Origin: Acidicapsa acidisoli
GTDB taxonomy: Bacteria > Acidobacteriota > Terriglobia > Terriglobales > Acidobacteriaceae
DNA: 64,000 bases
Direction of reading: 5' to 3'
NCBI RefSeq assembly: GCF_025685625.1
Contig: NZ_JAGSYI010000001.1
Location: 1,612,001-1,676,000 of the forward strand
In this document: in pieces, positions 1 through 9,411 of the stretch
Position numbering within the stretch: the first letter of the stretch is position 1
How the letters are laid out: the number at the start of each line of letters is the position of its first letter
Notes under the pieces: model-generated
The model's database searches: none
Seen by the model: the letters and a program-made list of their open reading frames with translations, nothing else
What the model was told of the DNA's origin: nothing
Position numbers and translations under genes: made by a program

Positions 1-235
1 CGGCATTGGTCGGGTCGAAGATCAGGGCGCGGGTCATCCCGTCCGCATCGCCGGTCCACTCCACTCCTGGCGGGTTGCCTAGCGAGGTCAGCAGGCGCTG
101 CCAGCGAGTGTCCGCACTGGTCTCTGAGGAATCTAGCAGCAGACTCATGGTCACGTCGAGCTGGCGCACAGTGTTTTCCGAGCGCTCCAGGTAGCGGCTC
201 ATCCAGTAGAGGCTGTCGGCGACGCGTGAAAGCAT
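1..235 (-). CDS. Alpha-E domain protein (DUF403), N-terminal part only
   Basis: The gene runs off the left edge, so only the first 78 codons are visible. The ATG at 235 follows AGGAG at a good distance. The N-terminus reads MLSRVADSLYWMSRYLERSE, the characteristic opening of alpha-E proteins. In this family the helical domain is found beside, or fused to, circularly permuted ATP-grasp proteins, and the pair is thought to make or attach a small peptide. The neighbour at 350-1837 on the same strand is that ATP-grasp partner, which supports the call. The two genes are separated by about 110 bp filled by an AGCT-rich palindromic repeat. The biochemical role of the alpha-E domain is not established. 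Confidence 0.85.
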   Translation of the reverse strand, partial: MLSRVADSLYWMSRYLERSENTVRQLDVTMSLLLDSSETSADTRWQRLLTSLGNPPGVEWTGDADGMTRALIFDPTNA

Positions 236-251
236 TTGGACTCCTGAAAAT

Positions 252-345
252 GAGCTGCTAGCTGCCAGCTCCTAGCCGCTAGCTTCCTCTCTGTTCGATC
301 AAACCGCTTCCTAGCTGAAAGCTGGAGGCTAGGAGCTAGAGGCTG
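252..345. repeat. AGCT-rich palindromic repeat, two arms
   Basis: Two imperfectly complementary AGCT/CTAG-rich blocks (about 252-283 and 310-345) could fold into a long hairpin between the ATP-grasp and alpha-E genes. The 12-mer AGCTAGAGGCTG at 334-345 recurs in inverted orientation at 37378-37389, and CTGGAGGCT at 322-330 recurs at 37402-37410. It therefore looks like one copy of an interspersed intergenic family. Mobility is not shown. Confidence 0.6.
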
Positions 346-349
346 AAAG

Positions 350-1837
350 TTACTCCAGCACCCACGTGTCTTTGCTTCCGCCTCCCTGTGAGGAGTTCAC
401 TACCAGCGAACCTTTTTCCAGAGCGACGCGGGTCAGGCCCCCGGGGACGATGTTTACCTTGTCGCCGAAGAGGATGTAGGGCCGCAGGTCGACGTGCCGG
501 GGCTCAATTTGGCTGCCGAAAAGGCATGGCGCGCGCGAAAAATCCAAGGTGGGCTGGGCAATGTAGTTTCTCGGATTCGCCTCGATCGCCCGGGCAAAAT
601 CCGCTCGCTGAGCGGTCGTCGACTGTGGTCCGATCAGCATTCCGTAGCCGCCGCTCTCGCCTACTGCTTTCACTACGAGTTTGTCTAGGTTCGCCAGCAC
701 GTGCTGACGAGACTTTTCCTCGGTCAGCAGGTAGGTCTTCACGTTGGGCAGGATCGGGTCTTCGCCGAGGTAGTACTTGATGATATCCGGCACATACGCA
801 TACATGGCTTTGTCGTCGGCGAGGCCGGTGCCAAAGGCATTCGTGACCGTGACATTGCCGGCGCGATAGGCATTGAAGAGGCCGGCGCAGCCCAGTCCCG
901 AGTCGGCGCGGAAGATCAGCGGATCGCTGAAGTCATCATCGACGCGGCGGTAGATCACGTCCACCCGCTTTAGACCGTCTGTGGTGCGCATGTAGACGAT
1001 GTTGTCGTGCGTCACCAGATCGCGTCCCTCGACGAGTTCGATCCCCATTTGGCGGGCAAGATAGGTGTGCTCGAAGTAGGCCGAGTTGTACACGCCCGGA
1101 GTCAGCAGCACGATATTCGGCTCCGGCCTGCCTTCGGGAGCGAGCGACCGCAGGGTATTCAGCAGCAGTTGCGGATAGTGCTCGATCGGCCGCACACCGT
1201 AGCTGTGGAATAGCTGTGGAAAGGTCCGCTTCATGACCCTGCGATTGGTCAGCATGTAGCTGACGCCGGAGGGGACGCGAAGATTGTCTTCCAGCACGAC
1301 AAACTCGCCGGTCCGCAGCCGGAGCAGGTCCGTGCCGACGACGGCAATATACACATTGCGCGGCACTTCCAATCCGCACATCTGACGCCGGTAATGCTTG
1401 CAGCTATAAACGATGTCGCGTGGAACGACGCGGTCGTTCAGGATCTTGCCTTCGCCGTAAACGTCGCGCAGAAAGTGATTGAGAGCGGTGATGCGCTGGG
1501 TCAGTCCTCGTTCGATCCGATCCCACTCCTGGGCGGAGATCATCCGGGGCACCAGGTCGTAGGGGAAGATTCGTTCCGTTCCCTCATCGCGGCCATACAC
1601 GGTGAAGGTAATGCCCTGGGTCAGGAACGACAGGTCGGCGGATTGTTTGCGCCGCAGCAGTTCCTCCTGCGGCAGGCAAGCCAGTGTCTCGACCAGCGCC
1701 TTGTATTGCGGTCGGATGCTCCCATCCGGCGTGCGCATCTCGTCATAGGCTCCGTCCAGCAGGTAATCGCGGAATAGCCTCTCTACTTCGATAGGCTTGC
1801 CGGCGCCGGAGGCACTGACGGGTACGTTGGCACTCAT
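350..1837 (-). CDS. Circularly permuted ATP-grasp protein (DUF404/DUF407 type)
   Basis: The product has 495 residues counted from the ATG at 1837. The reading frame stays open further upstream into glnA, but that extension (cysteine- and arginine-rich) looks non-coding and overlaps glnA antiparallel to no known domain, so I cut it. Seen: an N-terminal segment with [17 protein letters not shown], then a core with [23 protein letters not shown] and [16 protein letters not shown], and the C-terminal ending [14 protein letters not shown]. These are hallmarks of the circularly permuted ATP-grasp family, whose members ligate carboxylates to amines using ATP. Substrates are unknown. The gene is followed by the alpha-E gene on the same strand, the usual pairing. 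The closest purine-rich stretch before the start is AAGGA about 16 nt upstream, so the exact start is moderately certain. Confidence 0.85.
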   Translation of the reverse strand: MSANVPVSASGAGKPIEVERLFRDYLLDGAYDEMRTPDGSIRPQYKALVETLACLPQEELLRRKQSADLSFLTQGITFTVYGRDEGTERIFPYDLVPRMISAQEWDRIERGLTQRITALNHFLRDVYGEGKILNDRVVPRDIVYSCKHYRRQMCGLEVPRNVYIAVVGTDLLRLRTGEFVVLEDNLRVPSGVSYMLTNRRVMKRTFPQLFHSYGVRPIEHYPQLLLNTLRSLAPEGRPEPNIVLLTPGVYNSAYFEHTYLARQMGIELVEGRDLVTHDNIVYMRTTDGLKRVDVIYRRVDDDFSDPLIFRADSGLGCAGLFNAYRAGNVTVTNAFGTGLADDKAMYAYVPDIIKYYLGEDPILPNVKTYLLTEEKSRQHVLANLDKLVVKAVGESGGYGMLIGPQSTTAQRADFARAIEANPRNYIAQPTLDFSRAPCLFGSQIEPRHVDLRPYILFGDKVNIVPGGLTRVALEKGSLVVNSSQGGGSKDTWVLE

Positions 1838-2060
1838 CTGAGAGATGGCGGAATCCTTAAAAGAAAGATGTCGATCATGAAAATTTGTTGGGAATCGTGT
1901 TGCAGTTCCCAATAGAGTACACCGGAAGGAGGAAACGGCAACCCAGGAAAATGTTCCGGTGCGGGAGAAGCCGCGACCGTTACACCACGAACAAGCGGCA
2001 CACCCGTTACAGGTATGCCGCGTTCTCGCTTTTTCGATTTCCGCTCTGTCCCCCTTTGAA

Positions 2061-3077
2061 TCAGGGCTTGGGAACGTTGTTGATCGTATGCAGAATCCGC
2101 GAGACGATCTGGTAGGGATCGCCTTCGGAGTTCGGCCGGCGATCTTCCAGATAGCCTTTGTAGCCATTCCGGATGAAGTTGACGGGCATCCGGATCGAAG
2201 CGCCGCGGTCGGAGAGGCCGTAGCTGAACTTGTCGATTGCCTGCGTCTCGTGATGACCGGTCAGCCGCAGATGGTTATCTGGGCCATAGACGGCGATGTG
2301 TTCGGAGACATTTTCCCCAAACGCCTTCATCAGCGATTCGAAGTATTCTTTGCCGCCCACCTCGCGCAGGTACTTCGTCGAGAAGTTGGTGTGCATGCCT
2401 GACCCATTCCAGTCGCCCTTGATCGGTTTGCAATGCAATTCCACATCGACTTCGTATTTCTCGCAGAGACGCATCATCAGATAGCGAGCGGTCCAGAGAT
2501 CGTCGGCGGCTTTGGCCGAGCCTTTGGCGAAGATCTGGAACTCCCACTGGCCCTTCGCGACCTCCGCGTTGATGCCTTCATGGTTGATTCCCGCGGCGAG
2601 GCAGAGTTCCAGGTGCTCTTCGACAATTTGGCGGGCGATGCTGCCCATGTACTTGTAGCCGACGCCGCAGTAGTACGGACCCTGCGGAATATTCGGATAG
2701 CCACCTTCCGGGAAGCCGAGCGGACGGCCGTCCTTGAAGAGGAAGTACTCCTGCTCGAAGCCTATCCACAGGTCCGGATCATTTTCGATCGTGGCGCGGT
2801 AATTGGTGGAGTGCGGCGTGCCATCGGGATGCATGACTTCGCTCAGGACGATATATGCGTCCTTGCGGCTTGCATCGGGATAGAGAGCCACCGGTTTCAG
2901 CACGCAATCGGAGCTTTTGCCCTCGGCCTGCATGGTGGAGCTGCCGTCAAAACCCCAGTGGGGCAGGTCGGCAAGGGTGGGCGGCGTCGCAAAATCTTTG
3001 AGAAGAGTCTTTCCGCGCAGGCCAGGAACCGGCTTCTTGCCGTCAAGCCAGATGTACTCGAGTTTGTATTTGGACAT
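2061..3077 (-). CDS. glnA: Type II glutamine synthetase
   Basis: The 338-residue protein makes glutamine from glutamate, ammonia and ATP in the cytoplasm. It has the short eukaryote-like type II (GSII) architecture, not the 470-residue bacterial GSI form. Seen: an N-terminal beta-grasp segment containing [17 protein letters not shown], the catalytic-domain start FEQEYFLF, the glycine/ATP region [12 protein letters not shown], and the GASIRMP and YLEDRRP motifs of the C-terminal half. No Tyr adenylylation site of GSI type is expected in this class. AAGGAG precedes the ATG by about 5 nt. It reads toward the ATP-grasp/alpha-E pair with a 223 bp gap, so co-transcription is possible but not demonstrated. 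Confidence 0.95.
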   Translation of the reverse strand: MSKYKLEYIWLDGKKPVPGLRGKTLLKDFATPPTLADLPHWGFDGSSTMQAEGKSSDCVLKPVALYPDASRKDAYIVLSEVMHPDGTPHSTNYRATIENDPDLWIGFEQEYFLFKDGRPLGFPEGGYPNIPQGPYYCGVGYKYMGSIARQIVEEHLELCLAAGINHEGINAEVAKGQWEFQIFAKGSAKAADDLWTARYLMMRLCEKYEVDVELHCKPIKGDWNGSGMHTNFSTKYLREVGGKEYFESLMKAFGENVSEHIAVYGPDNHLRLTGHHETQAIDKFSYGLSDRGASIRMPVNFIRNGYKGYLEDRRPNSEGDPYQIVSRILHTINNVPKP

Positions 3078-3409
3078 AAATCTCCTTTTGAAATGAAGGA
3101 ATCAAAACAGGACAAATCTTGGGGTTCAATTTTCGAGAACATCAAGGAAACGGCCTTGATGCGCTTTTTGTCTGCGAGGTACTTCAATTCAATAACAACA
3201 ACGCAGCAAAGGAAGTGGTCTGCTGATGATTGTGAATTCAGGGTAAACCGGGAGAGGCCGAGACATATAAAGAAAACGTAAGCGCGCGGCCAAGGCCCGG
3301 AATTTTGCACGGAACATGACTACGCGGGGCGCGGACTTGCGGCTCGGGTTTCGCTCTGCCCGGCATTCCGGGACTGATAGCATCGTTTTCAAGGAGATTT
3401 AACCTAAAT
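3078..3409. other. Divergent intergenic region between glnA and the M61 peptidase gene
   Basis: The 332 bp carry no convincing gene. The region must contain both the glnA promoter (minus strand) and the promoter of the plus-strand peptidase gene. The only strong structure is the hairpin at 3140-3161. AAGGAG at 3391-3396 serves the gene at 3410. Confidence 0.6.
3140..3169 (+). terminator. Terminator-shaped hairpin in the glnA leader, T-run on the plus strand
   Basis: CATCAAGG (3140-3147) and CCTTGATG (3154-3161) form a perfect 8 bp stem with a 6-nt loop, followed on the plus strand by CGC and five T residues. It lies about 60 bp before glnA and is antisense to its leader. It could stop plus-strand transcription or act as a leader hairpin in the glnA mRNA. 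Confidence 0.4.
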
Positions 3410-5422
3410 ATGTCTTCCCGGCGTCGCCCCTGCCTTAGCCCCAGACTCTTGTCCGGCCTATCGATAGTTGCCCTTGCTGTATTCCTCGCTGCGAGCCCGT
3501 CCCCGATTCAGGCCGAAAAGCAATCCCCGAAAAAGACCGAGAAAGCTGCCGGGCAAACGGCTCCGCGCACCCCCATCCAGATCACGGCCATCCTGACCGA
3601 CGCTCCGCGCAAGCTGTATCACGCCGAGGTGGATCTGCCGGTCACAGAGGGCGCGCTCACGTTGACGACCCCGGAATGGATTCCGGGCAATCATCGCCCT
3701 ACCGGTCCGGTCGATGACATCACCGGCGTGGTCTTTACCGCCAACGGTCAGACGTTGCCGTGGCGTCGTGATGATGTGGATCTGTATCAGTTTCATCTGA
3801 CCATCCCCAAGGGAGTGACCACGCTGCACGCGCATCTGGATTGCATCGTCACCGCCCGCGTCACGCAGAAGATGGCGGTCCTTGAATGGGAAAAGCTGCT
3901 TCTGTATCCAGCGCATGTTCCGGTCCGCGATATTCCGATTCAGCCTTCGCTGATCGTTCCCGCAGGCTGGGGAATCGGAACTGCACTGACGCCGGAAGGC
4001 TCCGGCCCATATCCCGTTCCCGCTGCCGGGGCGACGACCAAGTACGCGGTCACGAACGTCGAGCAGCTTGAGGACTCGCCGGTCATCTCCGGTCAGTACT
4101 TCCACGAGTTTCCACTCGCTCCCGAGATCACCCCGAAGCACTATATCGATGTCGTCTCCGACCAGCCGGAAGACTCAAATCTCCGTCCTAGTGTCCTGGC
4201 GGAAGTGAGCAACCTGGTCCGCGAAGCCAGCGTCGAATACGCCTCGCATCACTACCACGTCTACCACTTTCTGCTCACGCTTTCCGATGTTGCCGGCGGC
4301 GAAGGCCTGGAACACGGCCAGTCCTCCGACAACGGAGTCGGCGAAAAAGGCTTCGCCGACGACAATCACCAGTTGGCCGAGTCCGACCTGCTCTCGCATG
4401 AATTCACCCATAGCTGGAACGGAAAATACCGTCGTCCCGTCGGCCTTTACCAGCCTGACTTCGCCACCCCTCAGCAAGGCGCGTTGTTGTGGGTCTACGA
4501 AGGAATGACTCAATATCTGGGCAACGTTCTCGCCGCCCGCTCGGGGCTCAAATCCCAGGTGCAGTACCGGGAAATGCTCGCATTGTCTGCCGCTCAACTC
4601 GATTACAAGGTGGGCCGCGACTGGCGCCCAACGGAAGATACTGCGGTTGCCGCCAGCATCCTGCGCGGAGGCAATCCAGCCTGGTCGAACTGGAAGCGCG
4701 GGCAAGATTACTACCAGGAAGGCGAACTGCTCTGGCTCGATGCCGACACGCTGATCCGCAAGCTTACCGACAATAAGAAGTCTCTTGACGATTTCCTGAA
4801 GATCTTTCTCGGCTTAAATGGCGACACCGGGCCGGATATCGTGACCTACGACCGCGAAGAGCTGATCAAGGACTTGAACGCGGTGGTCCCTTACGATTGG
4901 GCCAAGTTCCTCCATGACCGCGTCGACCTGATCAACACGCGCGCCGACGTCGCCGGCATCGAGCAGGGCGGCTACAGGCTCGTCTACCACGACAAGCCGT
5001 CGAAATCCGAACGGACGATGGCCTCCGCGGGTGGCCCGCGCCGCGCCGGACTTGACTGCTGGTACTCGCTCGGCCTTCGCGTCAATTCAGAAGGCATGAT
5101 CAGCGACGTTCGCGAAAACGGTCCGGCGGACAAATCCCGAATCGCGCCCGGCTACAAAATCCTCGCCGTCGATGGGAATGTCTTTTCCAACGATGCTTTG
5201 AAAGACGCGATCAAGGCTGCGAAGGGTAATACTGACCCGATCCACCTGATCGTCCAGGCCGATACCTTCGTTTCCAGTTTCGACATCGACTATCACGACG
5301 GCGAACGCTACCCAGTTCTGGAGCGCATCGAAGGTACTCCGGCGTATCTGGATAACATCACCGCACCGAGAACCACGCCCGAAAAAGCTCCGGCAGAAGC
5401 AAAGAAGGACGACGAGCAGTAA
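3410..5422 (+). CDS. Secreted M61-family (glycyl aminopeptidase-like) metallopeptidase with PDZ domain
   Basis: The product has 670 residues with an N-terminal signal peptide (hydrophobic segment LSGLSIVALAVFLAASPSPI) and probably acts in the periplasm or outside the cell. An N-terminal beta-domain is followed by the catalytic domain, with EGLEHGQSS near residue 300 and the zinc motif HEFTH near residue 330, then SWNGKYRRP. This combination is typical of the M61 family. A PDZ domain lies around residues 555-625, including ENGPADKSRIAPGYKILAVDG. M61 enzymes remove N-terminal residues, classically Gly or Ala. AAGGAG lies 13 nt upstream of the ATG. The last 20 residues are Lys/Glu/Pro-rich and probably disordered. 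It is monocistronic and converges on the next gene. Confidence 0.9.
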   Translation: MSSRRRPCLSPRLLSGLSIVALAVFLAASPSPIQAEKQSPKKTEKAAGQTAPRTPIQITAILTDAPRKLYHAEVDLPVTEGALTLTTPEWIPGNHRPTGPVDDITGVVFTANGQTLPWRRDDVDLYQFHLTIPKGVTTLHAHLDCIVTARVTQKMAVLEWEKLLLYPAHVPVRDIPIQPSLIVPAGWGIGTALTPEGSGPYPVPAAGATTKYAVTNVEQLEDSPVISGQYFHEFPLAPEITPKHYIDVVSDQPEDSNLRPSVLAEVSNLVREASVEYASHHYHVYHFLLTLSDVAGGEGLEHGQSSDNGVGEKGFADDNHQLAESDLLSHEFTHSWNGKYRRPVGLYQPDFATPQQGALLWVYEGMTQYLGNVLAARSGLKSQVQYREMLALSAAQLDYKVGRDWRPTEDTAVAASILRGGNPAWSNWKRGQDYYQEGELLWLDADTLIRKLTDNKKSLDDFLKIFLGLNGDTGPDIVTYDREELIKDLNAVVPYDWAKFLHDRVDLINTRADVAGIEQGGYRLVYHDKPSKSERTMASAGGPRRAGLDCWYSLGLRVNSEGMISDVRENGPADKSRIAPGYKILAVDGNVFSNDALKDAIKAAKGNTDPIHLIVQADTFVSSFDIDYHDGERYPVLERIEGTPAYLDNITAPRTTPEKAPAEAKKDDEQ

Positions 5423-5450
5423 GCAGATTCAGTCAACAAACCAACAAGCG

Positions 5451-5524
5451 AAGGTCCCCACCGCGATCAGGACACCGTTCCCGGTGAGGACCTTTGCCAT
5501 TTGGCGCAAGTGAAACGTTGCGCC
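5451..5524. terminator. Pair of hairpins between convergent genes
   Basis: A 13 bp stem with one mismatch (5451-5463 with 5482-5494) is followed by a second stem, GGCGCAA (5503-5509) with TTGCGCC (5518-5524). The pair sits between the ends of the M61 gene and the convergent gene stopping at 5534. A bidirectional terminator role is inferred from position; there is no long T-run. Confidence 0.45.
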
Positions 5525-5533
5525 GAGATGCAG

Positions 5534-6691
5534 TTAATCCAGATTCAAAGTCCAGACGATCAGCGTCGATGTATTGTCGTCCACTGCGGCAAAGAACGCC
5601 TGATCCTCTGTCGTGCGTACTGCCAGGCCGAACGATCCACCCTGAGCCGGATCGACCGAAATCTCCTTTACAAACTCACCTTCCTTGGTAAACTCGACGA
5701 TTTCGCTCGGTTGATTCGGGTCGGGATTGATGCCGTCGTTGTTCGTAACCAGCAAATGTCCATTGGGAGCTTCTGCCAATCCCAGTGCCCCATGCAAATG
5801 AACATTGTCTTCATAAACGATCGAACCTATGCCACCATCGCTCTTACGGTCGGCCGCGTCCCATACCTTATAGACCGCGTTGTCGCCTGTCGAAGCGACA
5901 TAAAGCACGTCACGCCTCGCGTCGTAGACCAGCCCTGTAGGCGCAACGAAAAACGTCACCGGATCGCCCCGATGCACGTATCCGGAGGCAATTGTCGTTG
6001 CCTTCAATAGCTTCAAGCCACCGGAACTCACGCTGAAGTCCAGCCGGCTCACCGTCCCGGTCAGTGCGTTCGTGACAAATGCGATGGCGCGGTCGCCACG
6101 GTCCACTAGAGCCATATCCCAGGGACTTTGAATCCACGCACTTGTAATTGTCTGGATGAGCTTGCCCTGGTTGTTGATGACGAGCAACGACCCTGGTCCC
6201 GCCGTCGCGGAAGTGCCGTCGACGGACGGAGCATTGCCGACTACAACGAAGCCAGATCGCAGCGTTCCCAGCGCCGTGGAGAGGCCTATTCCGGCGCTGC
6301 CCTGGAAGAACAGCGTTGCCGGTCCGCTCTTCGGAACCCGCACGATGGTCGTTCCGGTGCCCTGCAGATTCAGGCTGTTGTTGAAGTTAGAGACGAGAAT
6401 GTCCCCGTGCAGTAACGGTCCTGACCCAGTCGGGAAATCGCGAGGCACAAAGGCTACACCGTAGGGATTCACATCTCCGTTGGCGGGCACAGTCGAAACG
6501 ACTCTAACTGGGCTGGGCAGAAAAGCATCATCCCGGTCATGATCTCGATCATGGTCCTGCGCAATGCCAATTCCAGTTGTGCCGGTCACTACGACGAAGA
6601 CAGTGAGAGCCTTCTGCCAGTGGGACATCGCGGCACGACGGGCTAGCGGAACATTCTTTCCATCAAAGGTGAAAATTCCCAGAATTCGCAT
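5534..6691 (-). CDS. Exported beta-propeller (NHL/SMP-30-like) protein of unknown function
   Basis: The product has 386 residues. The ATG at 6691 is chosen because AGGAG lies 8-9 nt upstream; the open frame continues to 6823 but without a comparable site. A positively charged start followed by a hydrophobic stretch (ALTVFVVVTGTTGIGIA) gives a signal peptide. Immediately after it is an Asp/His/Arg-rich patch, DHDRDHDRDD, which could bind metal. The rest has repeated blade-like segments such as HGDILVSNFNN, LVYDARRDVLYVASTGDNAVYKV and HLLVTNNDGIN, typical of six-bladed propellers that read out streaming data on binding or lactonase activity. No catalytic residues could be assigned. It is convergent with the M61 gene and divergent from the hydrolase at 6908. 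Confidence 0.7.
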   Translation of the reverse strand: MRILGIFTFDGKNVPLARRAAMSHWQKALTVFVVVTGTTGIGIAQDHDRDHDRDDAFLPSPVRVVSTVPANGDVNPYGVAFVPRDFPTGSGPLLHGDILVSNFNNSLNLQGTGTTIVRVPKSGPATLFFQGSAGIGLSTALGTLRSGFVVVGNAPSVDGTSATAGPGSLLVINNQGKLIQTITSAWIQSPWDMALVDRGDRAIAFVTNALTGTVSRLDFSVSSGGLKLLKATTIASGYVHRGDPVTFFVAPTGLVYDARRDVLYVASTGDNAVYKVWDAADRKSDGGIGSIVYEDNVHLHGALGLAEAPNGHLLVTNNDGINPDPNQPSEIVEFTKEGEFVKEISVDPAQGGSFGLAVRTTEDQAFFAAVDDNTSTLIVWTLNLD

Positions 6692-6907
6692 GTCGTTCTC
6701 TCCTGACGGTGCGATTCTTCGTCCAGCGCGGAACGAACCAGGTTCCAGACCGCAGATAAAGGCGCAATCCGCCGCCCCAACACTATCTCTGGCCAGCGAT
6801 GAAACTTGTCTTTCTTTTGTCATTTCATTGTCAGCGTCTCGTAATGCTGCACGCGGAGCGGTCGTGCTCGTAGCGTAATCTGTTGGCTCAGGAGATTCCG
6901 CTCACCT

Positions 6908-8851
6908 ATGCCGAAAGCATTCAAGACTTCCCTGTTATTTCGATTCAGCCTGCTCGTCATGCTTCTTGTTCCCGCGTTGCCGTGGCTCCCGGCCCAGCAG
7001 CCTGATGCGCCGCAGGAAAACTTCGTCAAGTCGCACTACACCAAGTACGAGTACCGGATCCCCATGCGCGACGGCAAGAAGCTCTTCACCGCCGTCTACG
7101 TGCCCAAACAAAGCGCATTTCCTGGCGATCCCGGTCCGTACCCGTTCATGATGGATCGCACCCCGTATAGCGTTGGTCCTTACGGGGAAGACCAGTATCC
7201 CGCGCATCTCGGTCCATCCGATGAGTTCGAAAAGGGCGGCTATATCTTCGTCTACCAGGACGTGCGTGGGCGTTGGATGAGCGAGGGCGATTTCGTCGAG
7301 ATGCACCCCCACATCGATGAGAAGAAAGGTCCGCAGGACGTGGATGACTCCAGCGACACCTACGACACCGTCGAATTCCTGCTCAAGCATGTCGACAACA
7401 ACAATGGCAAAGTAGGCATCTGGGGCATCTCCTACCCCGGCTTCTACACCTCGGCCAGCATCATCGATTCGCACCCGGCTATCGTCGCCGCCAGCCCTCA
7501 GGCGCCGATGACTGACCTTTTCAAGGGCGACGACTCCTACCACGGCGGAGCCTTCATGCTCTCAGCTAACTTCGGCTTCTATGTCTTCTTCTATCCGCAA
7601 ACCGAGCCGCAGACACCGCACCCGACGCCTGGCTTCGATTTCGGCACTCCCGATTCGTATCGCTTCTATCTCGACGCCGGCAGCCTTGCCAATATGGAAG
7701 CGAAGTATCTCAAGGACTCGAACTGGCTCTACAACGACCAGATGAAGCACGACACCTACGACGACTACTGGCAGGCACGCGACCTCTCTCGCCACATGAA
7801 GAACGTAAAGTGCGCCGTGCTTGTCGTCGGCGGCTGGTATGACGCCGAAGATCTCTCCGGCCCCTACAAAACGTTCAATGCCATCAGTAAATTTAATCCC
7901 GAAACACCAACGACGCTTGTGGAGGGCCCGTGGGTCCACGGCGGCTGGGCGCGCAGCGATGGCAGCCGCCTCGGCGACATCGACTTCAATGCAAAAACTG
8001 CCGAGTACTTCCGCGCTAGTGTGCAGTTTCCTTTCTTCGAGCACTACCTCAAAGGCAAGGGTGCAGCCCAGCCCAAGGCTGTTGTCTTCGAAACCGGCGC
8101 CAATGTCTGGCACAACTTTGAGAGCTGGCCACCGAAGGCCGCAACTCCAAAGACGCTGTATTTCCACGCCAACGGCAAGCTGGGTTTTGACCCCCCGACG
8201 GAAGCGGCAAGTTCGGACAGCTACGTCAGCGACCCGGCTCATCCTGTGCCATTCGTCGGATACACGACGGACACCGTACCGCAGCGCTACATGGTCGACG
8301 ATCAGCGCTTTGCCAGCTACCGGCCCGACGTGCTCGTTTACGAGTCCGACATCCTCACTGAGGACGTGACCATCGCCGGTCCAATCAGCCCCAAACTCAA
8401 GATCGCAAGCACTGGCACCGATTCCGATTTTGACGTGAAGCTCATCGATGTTTATCCGGAAAACTATCCCGACCCCGAAGAATCCGGACGGCCTAACAAG
8501 CGTGTTCTCGATACGCCTCCGCTGCACATGGGCGGCTATCAGGAACTGCTGCGTGGCGAGCCGATGCGCGCCAAGTTCCGCAATAGCTGGGAAAAGCCGG
8601 AGCCGCTCACGCCCGGCAAAATGACCGAGGTCGATTTCACCATGCCCGACCTCTACCATACTTTCCGCGCCGGCCATCGCATCATGGTTCAGGTACAGTC
8701 GAGCTGGTTCCCATTAACCGATCGCAATCCCCAGACATTTACTGATATTCCAAACGCAAAGCCCGATCAGTTTGTGAAGGCCACGGAGCAGGTTTTCCAC
8801 CAGAAAGATGCAGCCTCGGGTGTCGAAGTGCTGGTGTTGCCCAGGCCTTAA
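6908..8851 (+). CDS. Exported CocE/NonD-family hydrolase (X-Pro dipeptidyl peptidase S15 fold)
   Basis: The product has 647 residues with an N-terminal hydrophobic signal (FRFSLLVMLLVPALPWLPA). The alpha/beta-hydrolase domain contains the nucleophile elbow GISYPG (Ser at about residue 175), VVGGWYDAED as the probable acid strand and EGPWVHGGW with the likely catalytic His. The C-terminal jelly-roll domain (about residues 450-645) includes DFDVKLIDVYPENY and AGHRIMVQVQSSWFP, both typical of CocE/S15 proteins. Family members hydrolyse esters, amides or X-Pro dipeptides, so the substrate cannot be named. AGGAG lies about 14 nt before the ATG. Its stop codon overlaps the stop codon of the convergent thioredoxin gene by 4 bp. 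Confidence 0.9.
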   Translation: MPKAFKTSLLFRFSLLVMLLVPALPWLPAQQPDAPQENFVKSHYTKYEYRIPMRDGKKLFTAVYVPKQSAFPGDPGPYPFMMDRTPYSVGPYGEDQYPAHLGPSDEFEKGGYIFVYQDVRGRWMSEGDFVEMHPHIDEKKGPQDVDDSSDTYDTVEFLLKHVDNNNGKVGIWGISYPGFYTSASIIDSHPAIVAASPQAPMTDLFKGDDSYHGGAFMLSANFGFYVFFYPQTEPQTPHPTPGFDFGTPDSYRFYLDAGSLANMEAKYLKDSNWLYNDQMKHDTYDDYWQARDLSRHMKNVKCAVLVVGGWYDAEDLSGPYKTFNAISKFNPETPTTLVEGPWVHGGWARSDGSRLGDIDFNAKTAEYFRASVQFPFFEHYLKGKGAAQPKAVVFETGANVWHNFESWPPKAATPKTLYFHANGKLGFDPPTEAASSDSYVSDPAHPVPFVGYTTDTVPQRYMVDDQRFASYRPDVLVYESDILTEDVTIAGPISPKLKIASTGTDSDFDVKLIDVYPENYPDPEESGRPNKRVLDTPPLHMGGYQELLRGEPMRAKFRNSWEKPEPLTPGKMTEVDFTMPDLYHTFRAGHRIMVQVQSSWFPLTDRNPQTFTDIPNAKPDQFVKATEQVFHQKDAASGVEVLVLPRP

Positions 8852-9384
8852 TAGCGCTTCGTGACGGGCGTGGGAGCGGGGCCGGTTCTGCCATTGAGCA
8901 GCCAATCCACTGGCCCCTTCACGTCGTCTTCGTGTGCCTCACCCATCACCCTGGCGACGATTTCCCCCTGCTCATCCAGAATCACGGTAGCGGGCAGCAC
9001 GTTGCCCAGTTGCAGTCGATCGAGCATGTCCAGATCCGCGCCGAGCCACACCTCCATCGCCAATTTTTGATGGCTTAGAAACAGGTCAATCTTCGCCCGC
9101 GTCTTGGGATTGTCAGCAGACTCATCCGCTGAAATCGCAACAAAGCGAACCTTCTTGTCCGCATACTCCTGGCTAAGTTGAGAAAGCAGCGGCAATTCCT
9201 CCACGCATGGCCCGCACCATGTTGCCCAGAAATTGATAACAGTAATGGAACCGCGCAAGTCTACGATCTTTTGCGTTTGCCCGCTCAGGCTCTTAAATTC
9301 CAGATTTGGCGCGCGCTTTGCCTGGGCCATCGGAATCAGGCAACAGACCAGCACGACAGTCAGGCTACGAAGATATCTGCTCAT
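8848..9384 (-). CDS. TlpA/ResA-like thioredoxin-fold protein, exported
   Basis: The 178-residue protein has a signal peptide (SLTVVLVCCLIPMAQA) and a redox-active WCGPC motif with Cys57 and Cys60. WATWCGPCVEELP and the later LDEQGEIVARVMGEA are standard for the TlpA/ResA/AhpC-TSA group of periplasmic reductants used in cytochrome c maturation or oxidative-stress repair. It follows an outer-membrane barrel gene on the same strand. A perfect 12 bp hairpin lies between them, so the two may be only partly co-expressed. It ends inside the stop codon of the convergent hydrolase gene. The redox partner cannot be inferred. Confidence 0.88.
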   Translation of the reverse strand: MSRYLRSLTVVLVCCLIPMAQAKRAPNLEFKSLSGQTQKIVDLRGSITVINFWATWCGPCVEELPLLSQLSQEYADKKVRFVAISADESADNPKTRAKIDLFLSHQKLAMEVWLGADLDMLDRLQLGNVLPATVILDEQGEIVARVMGEAHEDDVKGPVDWLLNGRTGPAPTPVTKRY

Positions 9385-9411
9385 AATTCTTCCTCTTTGC
9401 GAATAAGTAGA

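Noticed and set aside
1838-2167. N-terminal extension of the ATP-grasp protein
   Set aside because: Cys/Arg-rich, unlike the family, and overlaps the 3' end of glnA; conserved start is at 1837.
7562-8677. 371-codon minus-strand open frame inside the CocE-type hydrolase gene
   Set aside because: Antisense shadow of a clearly conserved protein in high-GC DNA; no recognisable motif and no ribosome binding site.
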